Source: Rudaea sp. (GTDB lineage Bacteria; Pseudomonadota; Gammaproteobacteria; Xanthomonadales; Rhodanobacteraceae). Taken from it: a stretch of DNA of 47,287 nt. The position numbers and the translations under genes are program-made. Below the pieces are notes generated by a model. That model made no database searches. It was not told the origin of the DNA and saw nothing but the letters and a program-made list of their open reading frames with translations. Below are positions 19,347 to 28,918 of the stretch, piece by piece (within the stretch, counting starts at the first letter, position 1; every line of letters starts with the position of its first letter). The stretch lies in NCBI GenBank assembly GCA_031291055.1, contig JARLJU010000119.1, forward strand, positions 1-47,287. The letters are read 5' to 3'.

Positions 19347-20288
19347 GTGAACATCATAATCGTCGCCAAGCCTCATGCGACACCGACCACACTGGATCTG
19401 AAGTGCTGGCGCGTGCGCACCAAACTCGCTTTTCTGTTCAGCGCATGCCTGCTGCTGTTTGCCGGCATCGGTTTCGGAACGGCTCTGCTCGTGGCCAGTC
19501 CGGGCGATCATACGCTGCGTGACGTGCGCGCGTTGCGTGCGCAGATCGCCGCGCAGAAACTGGGCGTGAACCAGCTGGAAAATTCCTCGCGGCGCGATCT
19601 GGATGCGCTCGCGATGCAGCTGGGCCAATTACAGGCGCAGGCGCTGCGGCTCAACGCGCTCGGCCAGCGCCTGGCCCAGGTCGGCAAGCTGGAAGACGGT
19701 GAATTCGACTTCAGCGCGGCGCCTGCGATGGGCGGTCCGGAAGATCCGGGTGCTGCATCGCACGCGCTGAATTTCGATCTGGCCGGCAACATCGCCCAGA
19801 TGCGCAGCCAGTTTGATTTCGAGGAGACCCAGCTCACGGTGCTGGAGGATCTGCTGCTCGACCGCAAGGTCGACCGGGCCCTGGTGCCGAGCGGTTATCC
19901 GGTCATGACCGGCTACATCGGTTCAGGCTTTGGCGAACGCACCGACCCGATCAACGGCCAGGCCGAGCACCATCTCGGTCTGGACTTCGACGCACCGCCG
20001 GGCACCGACATCCGCGCCGTCGCCGAAGGTGTGGTCACCTGGAACGGCGAACGCCCCGGTTACGGCAACGTCGTGGAGATCGATCACGGCAATGGCTACA
20101 TGACCCGTTACGCGCACAACCAGAAGAACCTGGTCAGCGTCGGCCAGCGTGTGCACGCTGGCCAGACCATCGCCAGGGTCGGATCGACCGGGCGTGCGAC
20201 TGGTCCGCACTGCCATTTCGAAGTGTGGGTGCACGGTCGTCCGGTCAATCCGCTGACCTACGTGAACGGACCGGCGAAGCATATTTGA
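19347..20288 (+). CDS. Membrane-anchored M23 family metallopeptidase
   Basis: A 313-residue putative peptidoglycan endopeptidase or amidase activator facing the periplasm. A basic N-terminal stretch is followed by one membrane span near residues 27-50, a Q/L/A-rich coiled coil (about 55-110), and a C-terminal LytM domain. Zinc-site residues are visible in EHHLGLDF and in the HCH motif of GPHCHFEVW, so it looks catalytically competent. The GTG start at 19347 leaves room for the divergent dciA gene; an in-frame ATG at 19296 would overlap it. Neighbouring dcw and secA genes fit a role in cell-wall maturation. A terminator follows. Confidence 0.88.
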   Translation: MNIIIVAKPHATPTTLDLKCWRVRTKLAFLFSACLLLFAGIGFGTALLVASPGDHTLRDVRALRAQIAAQKLGVNQLENSSRRDLDALAMQLGQLQAQALRLNALGQRLAQVGKLEDGEFDFSAAPAMGGPEDPGAASHALNFDLAGNIAQMRSQFDFEETQLTVLEDLLLDRKVDRALVPSGYPVMTGYIGSGFGERTDPINGQAEHHLGLDFDAPPGTDIRAVAEGVVTWNGERPGYGNVVEIDHGNGYMTRYAHNQKNLVSVGQRVHAGQTIARVGSTGRATGPHCHFEVWVHGRPVNPLTYVNGPAKHI

Positions 20289-20339
20289 AATGCCGCACGC
20301 GCACTTGAAATAGCACGTCCCGACCCAACTGGACTTGTA

Positions 20340-20441
20340 ATGTGCGCAGGCCGCCGTATCATTCGGCGGCCTTTCGCATTTTGCGCTGCCGTCGTCACGA
20401 CAGCGGCGCTGTCAACTCAATCCCATCCCAACTGTTTCTAA
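20340..20441 (+). CDS. possible 33-codon leader ORF upstream of secA
   Basis: A short frame from ATG 20340 to TAA 20439-20441 ends three bases before the secA ATG. GGA lies 7 bases before its ATG. The predicted peptide has an arginine-rich start (RRIIRRP) followed by the hydrophobic run FAFCAAVVTTAAL, resembling a signal sequence. SecM, the known secA leader, also has a signal sequence, but no arrest motif is recognised here. The frame also spans the hairpin that ends the peptidase gene, so the coding look may be accidental. Confidence 0.25.
   Translation: MCAGRRIIRRPFAFCAAVVTTAALSTQSHPNCF
20348..20382 (+). terminator. Rho-independent terminator after the M23 peptidase gene
   Basis: AGGCCGCCG (20348-20356) pairs perfectly with CGGCGGCCT (20364-20372), giving a 9-bp stem with a 7-base loop. 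It is followed by TTCGCATTTT. It separates the peptidase from secA, so secA probably has its own promoter or depends on read-through. Confidence 0.75.
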
Positions 20442-20444
20442 CTC

Positions 20445-23171
20445 ATGTTCAATCGCATTTTGACGGGCATTTTCGGCAGCCGTAACGAGCGTCTGCTGCG
20501 CCAGATGAACAAGACGGTGGCGAAGATCAATGCCTTCGAGCCTGAGCTGCAGGCGTTGGCCGACGCCGACCTGAAGGCCAGGACCGACGAGCTGAAACAG
20601 CGCTTGCGCGATGGCCTGACCCTCGAGCAGATCCTGCCCGAGGCCTTTGCCGTGGTGCGCGAGGCGTCGCGGCGCGTGCTCGGCCTGCGCCACTACGATG
20701 TGCAGCTGATCGGCGGCATGGTGCTCAATTCCGGCAAGATTGCGGAAATGCGCACCGGCGAGGGCAAAACCCTGGTCGCCACCCTGCCGGTATATCTGAA
20801 CGCGCTTGAAGGCAAGGGCGTGCACGTCGTCACCGTCAACGACTATCTGGCCCGGCGCGATTCGGCCTGGATGGGAAAAGTATACAATTTCCTTGGCATG
20901 AGCGTTGGCGTGGTCTATCCGGGCATGGACTATGCCGACAAGCAACAGGCGTACGCCGCCGACATCACCTACGGCACCAACAACGAATACGGGTTCGACT
21001 ACCTGCGCGACAACATGGCCTTGTCGAAGGAGCAGCGCTACCAGCGTGGGCTCAACTACGCCATCGTCGACGAGGTCGATTCGATCCTGATCGACGAAGC
21101 GCGCACGCCGCTGATCATCTCCGGACCGTCCGATGATTCGCCACAGCTTTATGTCCGCATCAATCGCATGGTGCCCAAGCTCACGCGCCAGGAAAAGGAA
21201 GACGGCGCGGGGGATTATTTCGTCGACGAAAAGCAGAAGCAGGTGCACCTGTCCGAAGAGGGCATGGAGCATGCCGAACAGATTCTGCGCGAGGAAGGCA
21301 TCATCGGCGCCGAAGAAAGTCTGTACGACGCCAAGCATCTGGCTGTCGTGCATCACCTGAATGCCGGACTGCGCGCGAATGCGCTGTACCACCGCGACCA
21401 GGAATACATCGTTCGCGACGGCGAAGTGATCATCGTCGACGAGTTCACCGGACGCACCCTGCAGGGTCGGCGCTGGTCCGACGGGCTGCATCAGGCAGTC
21501 GAGGCCAAGGAAGGCGTGCCGATCCAGCGCGAAAACCAGACCCTGGCATCGATCACGTTCCAGAACTATTTCCGCATGTACAAGAAGCTGTCCGGCATGA
21601 CCGGCACGGCTGATACCGAAGCCTACGAATTCCAGCAGATCTACGGCCTGGAAGTGGTCGTCATCCCGACCCACAAGCCGATGGTGCGCAAGGACAACCA
21701 GGATCTGGTCTTCCTCAAGCAGAAATACAAATTCGAGGCGGTGATCGAAGACATCAAGGATTGCAGCGCACGCCGCCAGCCGGTTCTGGTGGGTACGACG
21801 TCGATCGAGATCTCTGAGTTGCTGTCGGGTTTGTTGCACAAGGAAAATATCCAGCACGAAGTGCTCAATGCCAAGCAGCACGAACGCGAGGCGCATATCG
21901 TTGCCCAAGCCGGTCGACCGGGTGCAGTGACGATCGCCACCAACATGGCCGGCCGCGGTACCGACATCGTGCTTGGCGGATCGCTCGATGCCGAACTCGC
22001 GGCGCTGCCGGCGGAAACGACCGATGCCGAGCGCGAACGCGTGAAAGCCGAGTGGCAGAAACGGCACGATGAAGTGCTCGCTGCCGGCGGCCTGCACATC
22101 GTCGGCACCGAACGCCACGAATCGCGCCGCATCGACAACCAGTTGCGTGGGCGCTCCGGCCGCCAGGGCGATGCCGGATCAAGCCGCTTCTATCTCTCGC
22201 TCGAAGACACCCTCATGCGCATCTTTGCGCCGGACTGGGTCACGCGCTGGATGCAGTTGTTCGGCATGAAGGAGCATGAGGCGCTGGAAGACCGCATGAT
22301 CACGCGCGTCATCGAGAAATCGCAGCGCAAGGTCGAGGCGCACAACTTCGACATCCGCAAGCACCTGCTCGAATTCGACGACACCGCGAACGACCAGCGC
22401 AAGGTGATCTATCAGCAACGCAACGAATTGCTGGATTCGGACAGCGTGGCCGAGAATATCGTCAATATCCGCTACGACGTGTTCAGCGACCTGTGCCGCA
22501 GTTTCGTGCCGCCGGACAGTGTCGACGAGCGCTGGGACATCGCCGGGCTGGATCGAGCACTGGAGACCGACTACGGCTTCCGGTTCGATCTGAAGCACTG
22601 GGTCGAACAGCAGCACGACCTGGACGCCAACGGCGTGCGCGATCACGTGATCCAGGAAGTCGAGCGTTTCTTCCGTGAGAAGGAAACGACGTACGGTTCG
22701 GAGATCATGCGTGCAGCGGAGAAATTCTTCCTGCTGCAGGTGCTCGACCAGCACTGGAAGGAACATCTGGCTGGCATGGACTATCTGCGCCAGGGCATCT
22801 ACCTGCGCGGCTATGCGCAGAAGCAGCCGAAACAGGAATTCCAGCGCGAAGCATTCGAACTTTTCCAGGCCATGCTGGAAAAGGTCAAGGCCGAAGTCGT
22901 GCAGCGCCTGGCGCGCATCCGTATCCAGAACGAGGCCGAAGTTGCCGCCCTGGAGGAACAACAGCGCCGCGATGCCGAGCGTCGCGCGCTCGAATTCCAG
23001 CATGCGGAGACTGCCGGCTTGCCTGTGGCCGCCGGCGGCATCTCTGACGCGGCTGTCCAACCAGAGCTGCAGGCGCAGGTAGTCCGCGATCAGCCGAAGA
23101 TCGGACGCAACGATCCCTGCCCCTGCGGATCCGGGAAAAAGTACAAGCAATGCCATGGCAAACTGGCTTGA
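20445..23171 (+). CDS. secA: Protein translocase ATPase SecA
   Basis: Motor ATPase that drives preproteins through SecYEG. The product is 908 residues, normal length. It has the Walker A MRTGEGKT (102-109), [19 protein letters not shown] of the DEAD region, the preprotein cross-linking and helical scaffold domains, and the C-terminal zinc motif [13 protein letters not shown] that binds SecB and ribosomes. No recognised secM precedes it; the preceding gene is a transcription-terminated peptidase and a 156-base leader follows. Residues ~835-875 are a charged, variable linker. Confidence 0.98.
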   Translation: MFNRILTGIFGSRNERLLRQMNKTVAKINAFEPELQALADADLKARTDELKQRLRDGLTLEQILPEAFAVVREASRRVLGLRHYDVQLIGGMVLNSGKIAEMRTGEGKTLVATLPVYLNALEGKGVHVVTVNDYLARRDSAWMGKVYNFLGMSVGVVYPGMDYADKQQAYAADITYGTNNEYGFDYLRDNMALSKEQRYQRGLNYAIVDEVDSILIDEARTPLIISGPSDDSPQLYVRINRMVPKLTRQEKEDGAGDYFVDEKQKQVHLSEEGMEHAEQILREEGIIGAEESLYDAKHLAVVHHLNAGLRANALYHRDQEYIVRDGEVIIVDEFTGRTLQGRRWSDGLHQAVEAKEGVPIQRENQTLASITFQNYFRMYKKLSGMTGTADTEAYEFQQIYGLEVVVIPTHKPMVRKDNQDLVFLKQKYKFEAVIEDIKDCSARRQPVLVGTTSIEISELLSGLLHKENIQHEVLNAKQHEREAHIVAQAGRPGAVTIATNMAGRGTDIVLGGSLDAELAALPAETTDAERERVKAEWQKRHDEVLAAGGLHIVGTERHESRRIDNQLRGRSGRQGDAGSSRFYLSLEDTLMRIFAPDWVTRWMQLFGMKEHEALEDRMITRVIEKSQRKVEAHNFDIRKHLLEFDDTANDQRKVIYQQRNELLDSDSVAENIVNIRYDVFSDLCRSFVPPDSVDERWDIAGLDRALETDYGFRFDLKHWVEQQHDLDANGVRDHVIQEVERFFREKETTYGSEIMRAAEKFFLLQVLDQHWKEHLAGMDYLRQGIYLRGYAQKQPKQEFQREAFELFQAMLEKVKAEVVQRLARIRIQNEAEVAALEEQQRRDAERRALEFQHAETAGLPVAAGGISDAAVQPELQAQVVRDQPKIGRNDPCPCGSGKKYKQCHGKLA

Positions 23172-23206
23172 ATTGCCCATGAACGGCAACGTCGTTCCCG
23201 CCCTAT

Positions 23207-23225
23207 CCTCCCCTTGAAGGGGAGG
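23207..23225. repeat. GGGGAGG palindrome after secA
   Basis: CCTCCCC and GGGGAGG surround TTGAA in the secA-Nudix spacer. Such near-perfect palindromes are common between genes in GC-rich proteobacteria. It may act as a terminator-like stem for secA but no U-tract follows. Confidence 0.55.
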
Positions 23226-23246
23226 GCTTGAAGCGCGATCGGATCG

Positions 23247-24194
23247 ATGCACGAACGCGTTCATGTCGTGGCAGGAGTCCTGACCGATTCCCGCGGTCGC
23301 GTGCTCCTCGCGCAACGCCCGGTGGGCAAGCACCTGGCCGGACTTTGGGAATTCCCCGGTGGCAAATGCGAAGCCGGTGAGGCACCACAAGATGCACTGC
23401 GGCGTGAATTGCGCGAGGAGATCGGCATCGAAGCCGGCGCCTTTGAAGCCCTGATTTCGGTGCCGTGGCGATATCCCGAAAAATCGATTTGCCTGGATGT
23501 GTACCGGGTGCTCGACTACGCGGGCGAGCCTCGTGCTCGTGAAGCACAGGCGTTGCGCTGGATATCACCCGATGAGCTGGCAACGCCTGACATGCCGGCG
23601 GCGGATCGTCCGGTGCGTGCAGCCTTGCGTCTGCCGCGGCGCTACGTCATCACGCCGGAACCCGGCAATGATTCCGCCGATTTCCTGCGCTGCTGCGCAC
23701 TGACGTTCAGGGCAGGCGAAAAGCTTGTCCAGTTGCGCAGCAGACACTTGGGTGAAAGTGACCTGCGCGCCCTCGCCATCCGCATGCGCGGCCTTGCGGC
23801 ATCGGCGCATGCGCAGGTGCTGATCAATGGCCATGTGGCGCTGGCATGCGAACTGGACCTGGGCGGAGTCCATCTATCCGCCGCCGAACTATTGCGTTGC
23901 CAATCGCGGCCCCTGCCTGCAGATCGATGGGTGGGCTCGTCCTGCCACAATGCGCGCGAGCTGGCACATGCTGCGGCGATTGACACTGATTTCGCCGTCC
24001 TGGGACCGGTCCTGCCGACGGCGAGCCATCCCGGCGTGGAACCGCTCGGCTGGACGCGCTTTGCCGAACTGGTTGCCGCTGCGCCGTTGCCGGTGTATGC
24101 GCTCGGCGGCCTTGCGCCGTCCGATCTGCCGCGCGCCATCGCCGCCGGCGCGCAAGGCATTGCCGGCATCTCTGCGTTCTGGGTGAAGAACTGA
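23247..24194 (+). CDS. MutT-type Nudix hydrolase fused to a ThiE-like domain
   Basis: A 315-residue two-domain protein. Residues 1-130 are a MutT-type Nudix domain, expected to clear 8-oxo-dGTP; the Nudix box is complete (G39, E45, then RELREEIGI at 53-61). Residues 133-315 resemble thiamine phosphate synthase: YVIT (133-136), VQLRSR (161-166), GVHL (207-210), VGSSCHN (229-235) and ALGGL. Substrate residues expected in ThiE are altered: the usual NDR is NGH (194-196), and the phosphate loop with lysine reads GPVLPTASHPG. This domain is therefore probably not a working ThiE. The same fusion is known in other gammaproteobacteria. It converges with coaE, with six bases between stops. Confidence 0.9.
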   Translation: MHERVHVVAGVLTDSRGRVLLAQRPVGKHLAGLWEFPGGKCEAGEAPQDALRRELREEIGIEAGAFEALISVPWRYPEKSICLDVYRVLDYAGEPRAREAQALRWISPDELATPDMPAADRPVRAALRLPRRYVITPEPGNDSADFLRCCALTFRAGEKLVQLRSRHLGESDLRALAIRMRGLAASAHAQVLINGHVALACELDLGGVHLSAAELLRCQSRPLPADRWVGSSCHNARELAHAAAIDTDFAVLGPVLPTASHPGVEPLGWTRFAELVAAAPLPVYALGGLAPSDLPRAIAAGAQGIAGISAFWVKN

Positions 24195-24200
24195 GCCTGT

Positions 24201-24833
24201 TTACTGCCGCGATTTTTCTGCGGCCAATGTCAGATAACGCCGGTGCAGGCGAGCGACGACATCGTCAAGCAACGCGTGCGCGTCGGCGTTGTCGATCACG
24301 TCGTCAGCCAACGCCAACCGTTGCGCGCGCGATGCCTGGGACGCGAGCATGCGCAGGGCCAGGTCGCGCGTTGCACCATCACGTTGCATGAGTCGCGCGA
24401 TCTGCACGGCAGGCGGCGCATCGACGACGAGGACGCGATCCACCCAGGTGTACGCGCCGCGCGATTCAGCCAGGAGCGGAATCACCAGAACGCAATACGG
24501 CGTCGCACAGGTTTGCGCCTGCGCCCGCAACGCAGCGCGGATCCGCGGATGCAGGATCGCTTCGAGCCGCAGCCGCGACTCATTATCTTCAAAGACGCGC
24601 TTGCGCAACCGGCTGCGATCCAGATCGCCCGCCGCGTCCACAATATCGTCGCCAAAAGCGGCAACGATTTCCGCCAGCGCAGGTTCACCCGGCGCGACGA
24701 GTGCCCGCGCGACGACATCGGCATCGAAAACGCTGGTGCCGAGCCGGCGAAAACGATCGGCCACCGTGCTCTTGCCGGAGGCGACGCCGCCGGTCAAGGC
24801 AACGGAATAGGCACACGGGTTCGCCGAATTCAC
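24201..24833 (-). CDS. coaE: Dephospho-CoA kinase
   Basis: Last step of coenzyme A synthesis: phosphorylates dephospho-CoA. The product is 210 residues from GTG 24833. The P-loop is GGVASGKST (residues 15-23), followed by DADVVARALVAPG and HPRIRAAL, both typical of the family. The longer frame upstream runs inside pilD and is not CoaE-like; the GTG overlaps the pilD TGA by four bases, a classic coupled arrangement. coaE next to pilD is common in gammaproteobacteria. Confidence 0.95.
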   Translation of the reverse strand: MNSANPCAYSVALTGGVASGKSTVADRFRRLGTSVFDADVVARALVAPGEPALAEIVAAFGDDIVDAAGDLDRSRLRKRVFEDNESRLRLEAILHPRIRAALRAQAQTCATPYCVLVIPLLAESRGAYTWVDRVLVVDAPPAVQIARLMQRDGATRDLALRMLASQASRAQRLALADDVIDNADAHALLDDVVARLHRRYLTLAAEKSRQ

Positions 24834-25696
24834 GTGAAGCCCAAGGTGTTCCGGTATATTTCGAGCAGGTGGTCGCTTGCGATGAACCATATCCACCCCG
24901 CGGCGGCGATGAATGGCCCGAACGGGATTGGCGTCGCCCGGTCATGGCCGCGAATGGCCAGAAACGCGCCGCCGATGATGGCGCCGATGAGCGAGGACAG
25001 CAGAACGATCGGCAGCAAGGCCATCGGACCCATCCACGCGCCGAGCGCGGCCAGCAATTTGAAGTCGCCATAGCCCATGCCCTCCTTGCCAGTGACGAGC
25101 TTGAACAGCCAGTAGACCGACCACAAGCTCAGATAACCGGTGACGGCGCCAATGACACTGGCATGGCTATCGACGAACAGCACAGGCAACGAGAGCAGCA
25201 GGCCCAGCCAGAGCAGGGGCAGCGTGAGTTGGTCGGGAAGCAGTTGCGTGCGCAGGTCGATGCCGGCAAGCGCGACCAGCACCCAGGTCAGGATCAATCC
25301 TGTGCAGGATTGCCAGCCTGGCCCGAATCTCCATACGATCGCTGCCGAAGCCAGGCCTGTCAGCAACTCGATCAGCGGGTACTGCACCGAAATCCGCGCG
25401 CGGCAATGCCGGCAGCGCCCGCGCAGGGCGAGCCAGCTCAGTAACGGAATGTTTTCCAGCGCGCCGAGCTTGTGTTTGCATTGCGGACAATGGGAAGGTT
25501 CCCAAATGATGCCCGGTGGTGCGGGCTGGTCGGGTTCGTCCGGCAACTCAAGCAGTTCGCGACTCTGCAAACGCCAGCCGTGCATCAACCGCGCCGGCAG
25601 GCGCAGGATGACCACGTTGAGAAAGCTGCCGACAATCAGGCCAAGCAGGCCGGCGAGCGCAATCCATGCGCCGGCGGCGCCGAAAACCTCGATCAC
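24830..25696 (-). CDS. pilD: Type IV prepilin peptidase / N-methyltransferase PilD
   Basis: Inner-membrane aspartic protease that cleaves the prepilin leader and methylates the new N-terminus. The product is 288 residues. It has the N-terminal span with GSFLNVVILRLP, the zinc tetracysteine pair HCPQC and CRHC (residues ~72-100), and then about seven spans. Catalytic aspartates are in LAGIDLRTQLLPD and the GYGDFK motif. The start is GTG 25696, 18 bases after the pilC stop. It would process the pilin encoded at the right edge. Confidence 0.96.
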   Translation of the reverse strand: MIEVFGAAGAWIALAGLLGLIVGSFLNVVILRLPARLMHGWRLQSRELLELPDEPDQPAPPGIIWEPSHCPQCKHKLGALENIPLLSWLALRGRCRHCRARISVQYPLIELLTGLASAAIVWRFGPGWQSCTGLILTWVLVALAGIDLRTQLLPDQLTLPLLWLGLLLSLPVLFVDSHASVIGAVTGYLSLWSVYWLFKLVTGKEGMGYGDFKLLAALGAWMGPMALLPIVLLSSLIGAIIGGAFLAIRGHDRATPIPFGPFIAAAGWIWFIASDHLLEIYRNTLGFT

Positions 25697-25714
25697 GGTT
25701 GCGTATGGCGTCGT

Positions 25715-26989
25715 TCAGCCGACCACGGCAGCAAGCTTGAAGATCGGCAGATACATACCGACCACCATGCTGCCCACGAGAAAGCCGATGATCACCATGA
25801 TGAACGGTTCGAGCAGGCTCGATAGCGCATCGACCGCGTTGTTTACTTCCTGCTCGTAGAATTCGGCGATCTTGAACAGCATCTTGTCGAGCGCACCGGA
25901 TTCCTCGCCGATCGCGACCATCTGCACGACCATGTTCGGAAACAGGTTGACCTGACGCATCGCCAGTTGCAGCTGATGACCCACCGAGACATCTTCGCGG
26001 ATGCGCTTGACCGCATCGTTGTAGATCGGGCTGCCGGTGGCACCGGATACGGAATCCAGCGCTTCGACCAGCGGAACGCCGGCGGCAAATGTGACGCCAA
26101 GCGTCCGCGAGAAGCGTGCAATGGCCGATTGATGCAGAATCTGGCCGATCACGGGCAATTTCAGCACTGCGCGCGCGCAGAGATGCGCGAACCGCGGCGA
26201 ACGTTTGTAAGCGAAGATGACGGCGGCAATCGTGCCGACGACCCACAGCAGCATCAGGAACCAGTGACCGGTCAGGAAGCGCGAAAGATTCACGATCATC
26301 TGCGTGAATGCGGGCAATTGCGCGCCGAAGTTCTTGAACACATCCTCGAACTGAGGTACGACGAAGATCAGCAGGATCGCCGATACCAGGATCGCAACGG
26401 CGAACACCATGGCCGGGTAAAACATCGCCTTCTTGATCTTGCCCTTGATGGCTTCGATGTTTTCCTTGTACGTCGCCACCGTATCCAGCACCGTATCCAG
26501 CACACCTGCGGATTCGCCCGCCTTCACCAGGTTGCAGAACAATTCGTCGAACTGAACGGGATACTTGCCCAGGGCTTCGGCCAGCGTGGAGCCGCCTTCG
26601 ATATTCGTCTTGATATCTATCAGCATGTTCTTCATGCGCACATTGGTCTGGCCACCCGCGACGATGTCGAAGGCCTGTACCATCGGTACGCCCGCCGCCA
26701 TCATCACGGCGATCTGGCGGCTGAACACAGCGATGTCGCGCGCCTTGATGGTACTGCCCGCAGCGCCAAACAAGGGCTTGCCTTTGACCTTTACCGAAAG
26801 CGGATTGATACCCTGGCGTCGCAGTTCCGCCTTGACCAAGGTGGCATTCTTGGAGGAATACTCACCCTTCATCTTGGCGCCGCGTTTGTCGGTGCCGACC
26901 CAATGGAAGGTCTGCATCTGGCTCACTTGCGCACGCACGCGGCCAATCTCGGCGGCGGTTTGTTTGCTGGTTGCGGTAGCAGTAGCCAT
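25715..26989 (-). CDS. pilC: Type IV pilus inner-membrane platform protein PilC
   Basis: A 424-residue polytopic protein with two T2SF domains separated and followed by membrane spans. Typical motifs are FSRQIAVMMAAGVPMVQAFD in the first repeat and FSRTLGVTFAAGVPLVEALD in the second, with conserved GEESGALD. PilC links the extension and retraction ATPases to pilus assembly. AAGGA just before ATG 26989 supports the start, three bases after the pilB stop, so the two are coupled. An A/T-rich Ala-Thr N-terminus is typical of the family. Confidence 0.96.
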   Translation of the reverse strand: MATATATSKQTAAEIGRVRAQVSQMQTFHWVGTDKRGAKMKGEYSSKNATLVKAELRRQGINPLSVKVKGKPLFGAAGSTIKARDIAVFSRQIAVMMAAGVPMVQAFDIVAGGQTNVRMKNMLIDIKTNIEGGSTLAEALGKYPVQFDELFCNLVKAGESAGVLDTVLDTVATYKENIEAIKGKIKKAMFYPAMVFAVAILVSAILLIFVVPQFEDVFKNFGAQLPAFTQMIVNLSRFLTGHWFLMLLWVVGTIAAVIFAYKRSPRFAHLCARAVLKLPVIGQILHQSAIARFSRTLGVTFAAGVPLVEALDSVSGATGSPIYNDAVKRIREDVSVGHQLQLAMRQVNLFPNMVVQMVAIGEESGALDKMLFKIAEFYEQEVNNAVDALSSLLEPFIMVIIGFLVGSMVVGMYLPIFKLAAVVG

Positions 26990-26991
26990 GA

Positions 26992-28734
26992 TTAATCCTT
27001 GGTCACGCGGTTGATTTCGGCAAGACTGGTCACGCCGTTCTTGGCCTTGAGCAGGGCGGATGCGCGCAGATCGCGAATGCCCGATTCACGTGCAGCCTGG
27101 GCGATCTGGATTGCATTGCCGCCGGCGAGGATGATCTTCGCGATCGACTCGCTGATCGGCATTACCTGATAGATGCCGGTGCGGCCCTTGTAGCCGTCAT
27201 TGCATCCGGAGCAGCCCGCGGCGTCGAACAGCTGCAACCCGGCATCGATTTCGGCCTGGGTGTAGCCTTCGGCGAGCAAGGCGGCAGGTGGCAGCGCCGG
27301 GGTCAGCGGTTTCTTGCAATCGTGCAGCCGCCGGGCCAGACGCTGGGCGATGATCAATGTCACCGACGAAGTGATGTTGTAGGGCGCAATACCCATGTTC
27401 ATCATGCGCGAAACCGTCTGCGGCGCATCGTTGGTGTGCAGGGTCGACAGTACCATATGCCCGGTCTGCGCAGCCTTGACGGCGATCTCGGCAGTCTCGA
27501 TATCGCGGATTTCGCCAACCATGATGACATCCGGATCCTGGCGCAGGAACGAGCGCAGCGCCGCAGCGAAGGTCATGCCGCGTTTCTGGTTCTGCTGCAC
27601 CTGATTGACGCCCGGCAGGCGGATTTCGACGGGATCCTCCACCGTGGAGATGTTGCGGCCTTCGGTATTGAGGATGTTCAGCGCGGTATACAACGATACC
27701 GTCTTGCCCGACCCGGTTGGGCCGGTGACCAGGACCATTCCATACGGTTTTTCGATCGCATCCTGGAAAAGTTTTTTCTGATCGTCCTCGTAGCCCAGCT
27801 TTTCGATGCCGAGCTTCGCGGCCGAGGCATCGAGGATGCGCAGAACGACTTTCTCGCCGAACAGGGTCGGACAGGTGCTGACGCGAAAGTCGATCGACTT
27901 GGTCTTGGACAGGTTAAGTTTGATGCGTCCGTCCTGCGGCACGCGCCGCTCGGCGATGTCCAGGCCGGACATCACCTTCAGGCGCGACGAAATACGCGGG
28001 GTCAGTTTCACCGGCGGCGATGCAACCGCCCGCAGGATGCCATCCATGCGGAAGCGCACGCGATAGTTGGATTCGTACGGTTCGAAGTGGATATCCGAGG
28101 CGCCGCGCTTGATCGCATCGACCAACACCTTGTTGACGAACTTGACCACTGGCGCGTCGTCCTTGCCGGTGGCGTCGATGCCCGTGCTGGCTTCGTCGCC
28201 GTCCAGGTCGCCAGCGTCGGAAACGTCAAGGGTGTCCAGTCCTTCGGCATCGTCCATGCCTTCGATCGTCGTGCTGTTGCTGGCCAGGGCCTGCTCGATC
28301 GCGCGGCCAAGCTGTTCCTCGCTGATGAGGATCGGCTCGATCGTATGGTTGGACTGGAACTTGATCTCGTCCAGTGCGCGCAGATTGGTGGGATCAGACA
28401 CGCCGACGAACAGGCGATTGCCGCGCTTGAACAGCGGCAGGGCCTTGTGCTGGGTAATGAGCTTTTCGCTGATGAGCTTGACCGGCGCCTGAGCCAAGTC
28501 TAGTGCCTCGGCGTCGAACAGCGGGACGCCGAACTCGGCCGACGACGCCATGGCCACCTGGGCACCATTGGCCAACGCATGCTCGATCAGGAAGGTGCCG
28601 AGCGGAATCTTCTGCTTGGACGACGCTTCGACTGCCTTGCGCGCATCGGCATCCGTCAGCGTACCTTCGACCACCAGCCGGCGCGCAATGCCTGTCAGGC
28701 CCGCGAGCGCGGCCGGATTCATCTGCGTCGCCAT
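26992..28734 (-). CDS. pilB: Type IV pilus assembly ATPase PilB
   Basis: Hexameric extension ATPase powering pilus growth. The product is 580 residues. It has the N-terminal GspE/MshEN-type domain, the Walker A GPTGSGKTVSLY, the Asp box, the Walker B DPDVIMVGEIRD, the His box STLHTNDA and a zinc-binding region with cysteine pairs including CSGC. First gene of the pilB-pilC-pilD-coaE unit. Its upstream neighbour is not pilA but a divergent glycosyltransferase. Confidence 0.97.
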   Translation of the reverse strand: MATQMNPAALAGLTGIARRLVVEGTLTDADARKAVEASSKQKIPLGTFLIEHALANGAQVAMASSAEFGVPLFDAEALDLAQAPVKLISEKLITQHKALPLFKRGNRLFVGVSDPTNLRALDEIKFQSNHTIEPILISEEQLGRAIEQALASNSTTIEGMDDAEGLDTLDVSDAGDLDGDEASTGIDATGKDDAPVVKFVNKVLVDAIKRGASDIHFEPYESNYRVRFRMDGILRAVASPPVKLTPRISSRLKVMSGLDIAERRVPQDGRIKLNLSKTKSIDFRVSTCPTLFGEKVVLRILDASAAKLGIEKLGYEDDQKKLFQDAIEKPYGMVLVTGPTGSGKTVSLYTALNILNTEGRNISTVEDPVEIRLPGVNQVQQNQKRGMTFAAALRSFLRQDPDVIMVGEIRDIETAEIAVKAAQTGHMVLSTLHTNDAPQTVSRMMNMGIAPYNITSSVTLIIAQRLARRLHDCKKPLTPALPPAALLAEGYTQAEIDAGLQLFDAAGCSGCNDGYKGRTGIYQVMPISESIAKIILAGGNAIQIAQAARESGIRDLRASALLKAKNGVTSLAEINRVTKD

Positions 28735-28786
28735 AGCAAGAATCCTTCGTAAATCCCCGAAACTACGGTGGAATGTACTCCAAAAC

Positions 28787-28809
28787 GGGCGGGGATTGAA
28801 TCCCCGCCC
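28787..28809. repeat. Perfect 9-bp palindrome between pilB and the glycan genes
   Basis: GGGCGGGGA (28787-28795) and TCCCCGCCC (28801-28809) flank a TTGAA loop. It lies between divergent genes, so it is not a normal terminator for either. The loop and C/G-rich arms recall the palindrome after secA; both may be one class of dispersed repeat. Confidence 0.6.
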
Positions 28810-28918
28810 AAGCCCTGATACCGGTTCAGGCTTCTGTTACGCTAGCCGGAGGTGCGTCGATTTCGGCAATGCTCGACGACTTGACGCCAAGTCTAAGTGA
28901 AGGATCGGGTGCGGAAAC

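Noticed and set aside
20412..22118. A 568-codon antisense frame opposite secA
   Set aside because: Shadow of secA codon usage; no ribosome site and no protein-family features.
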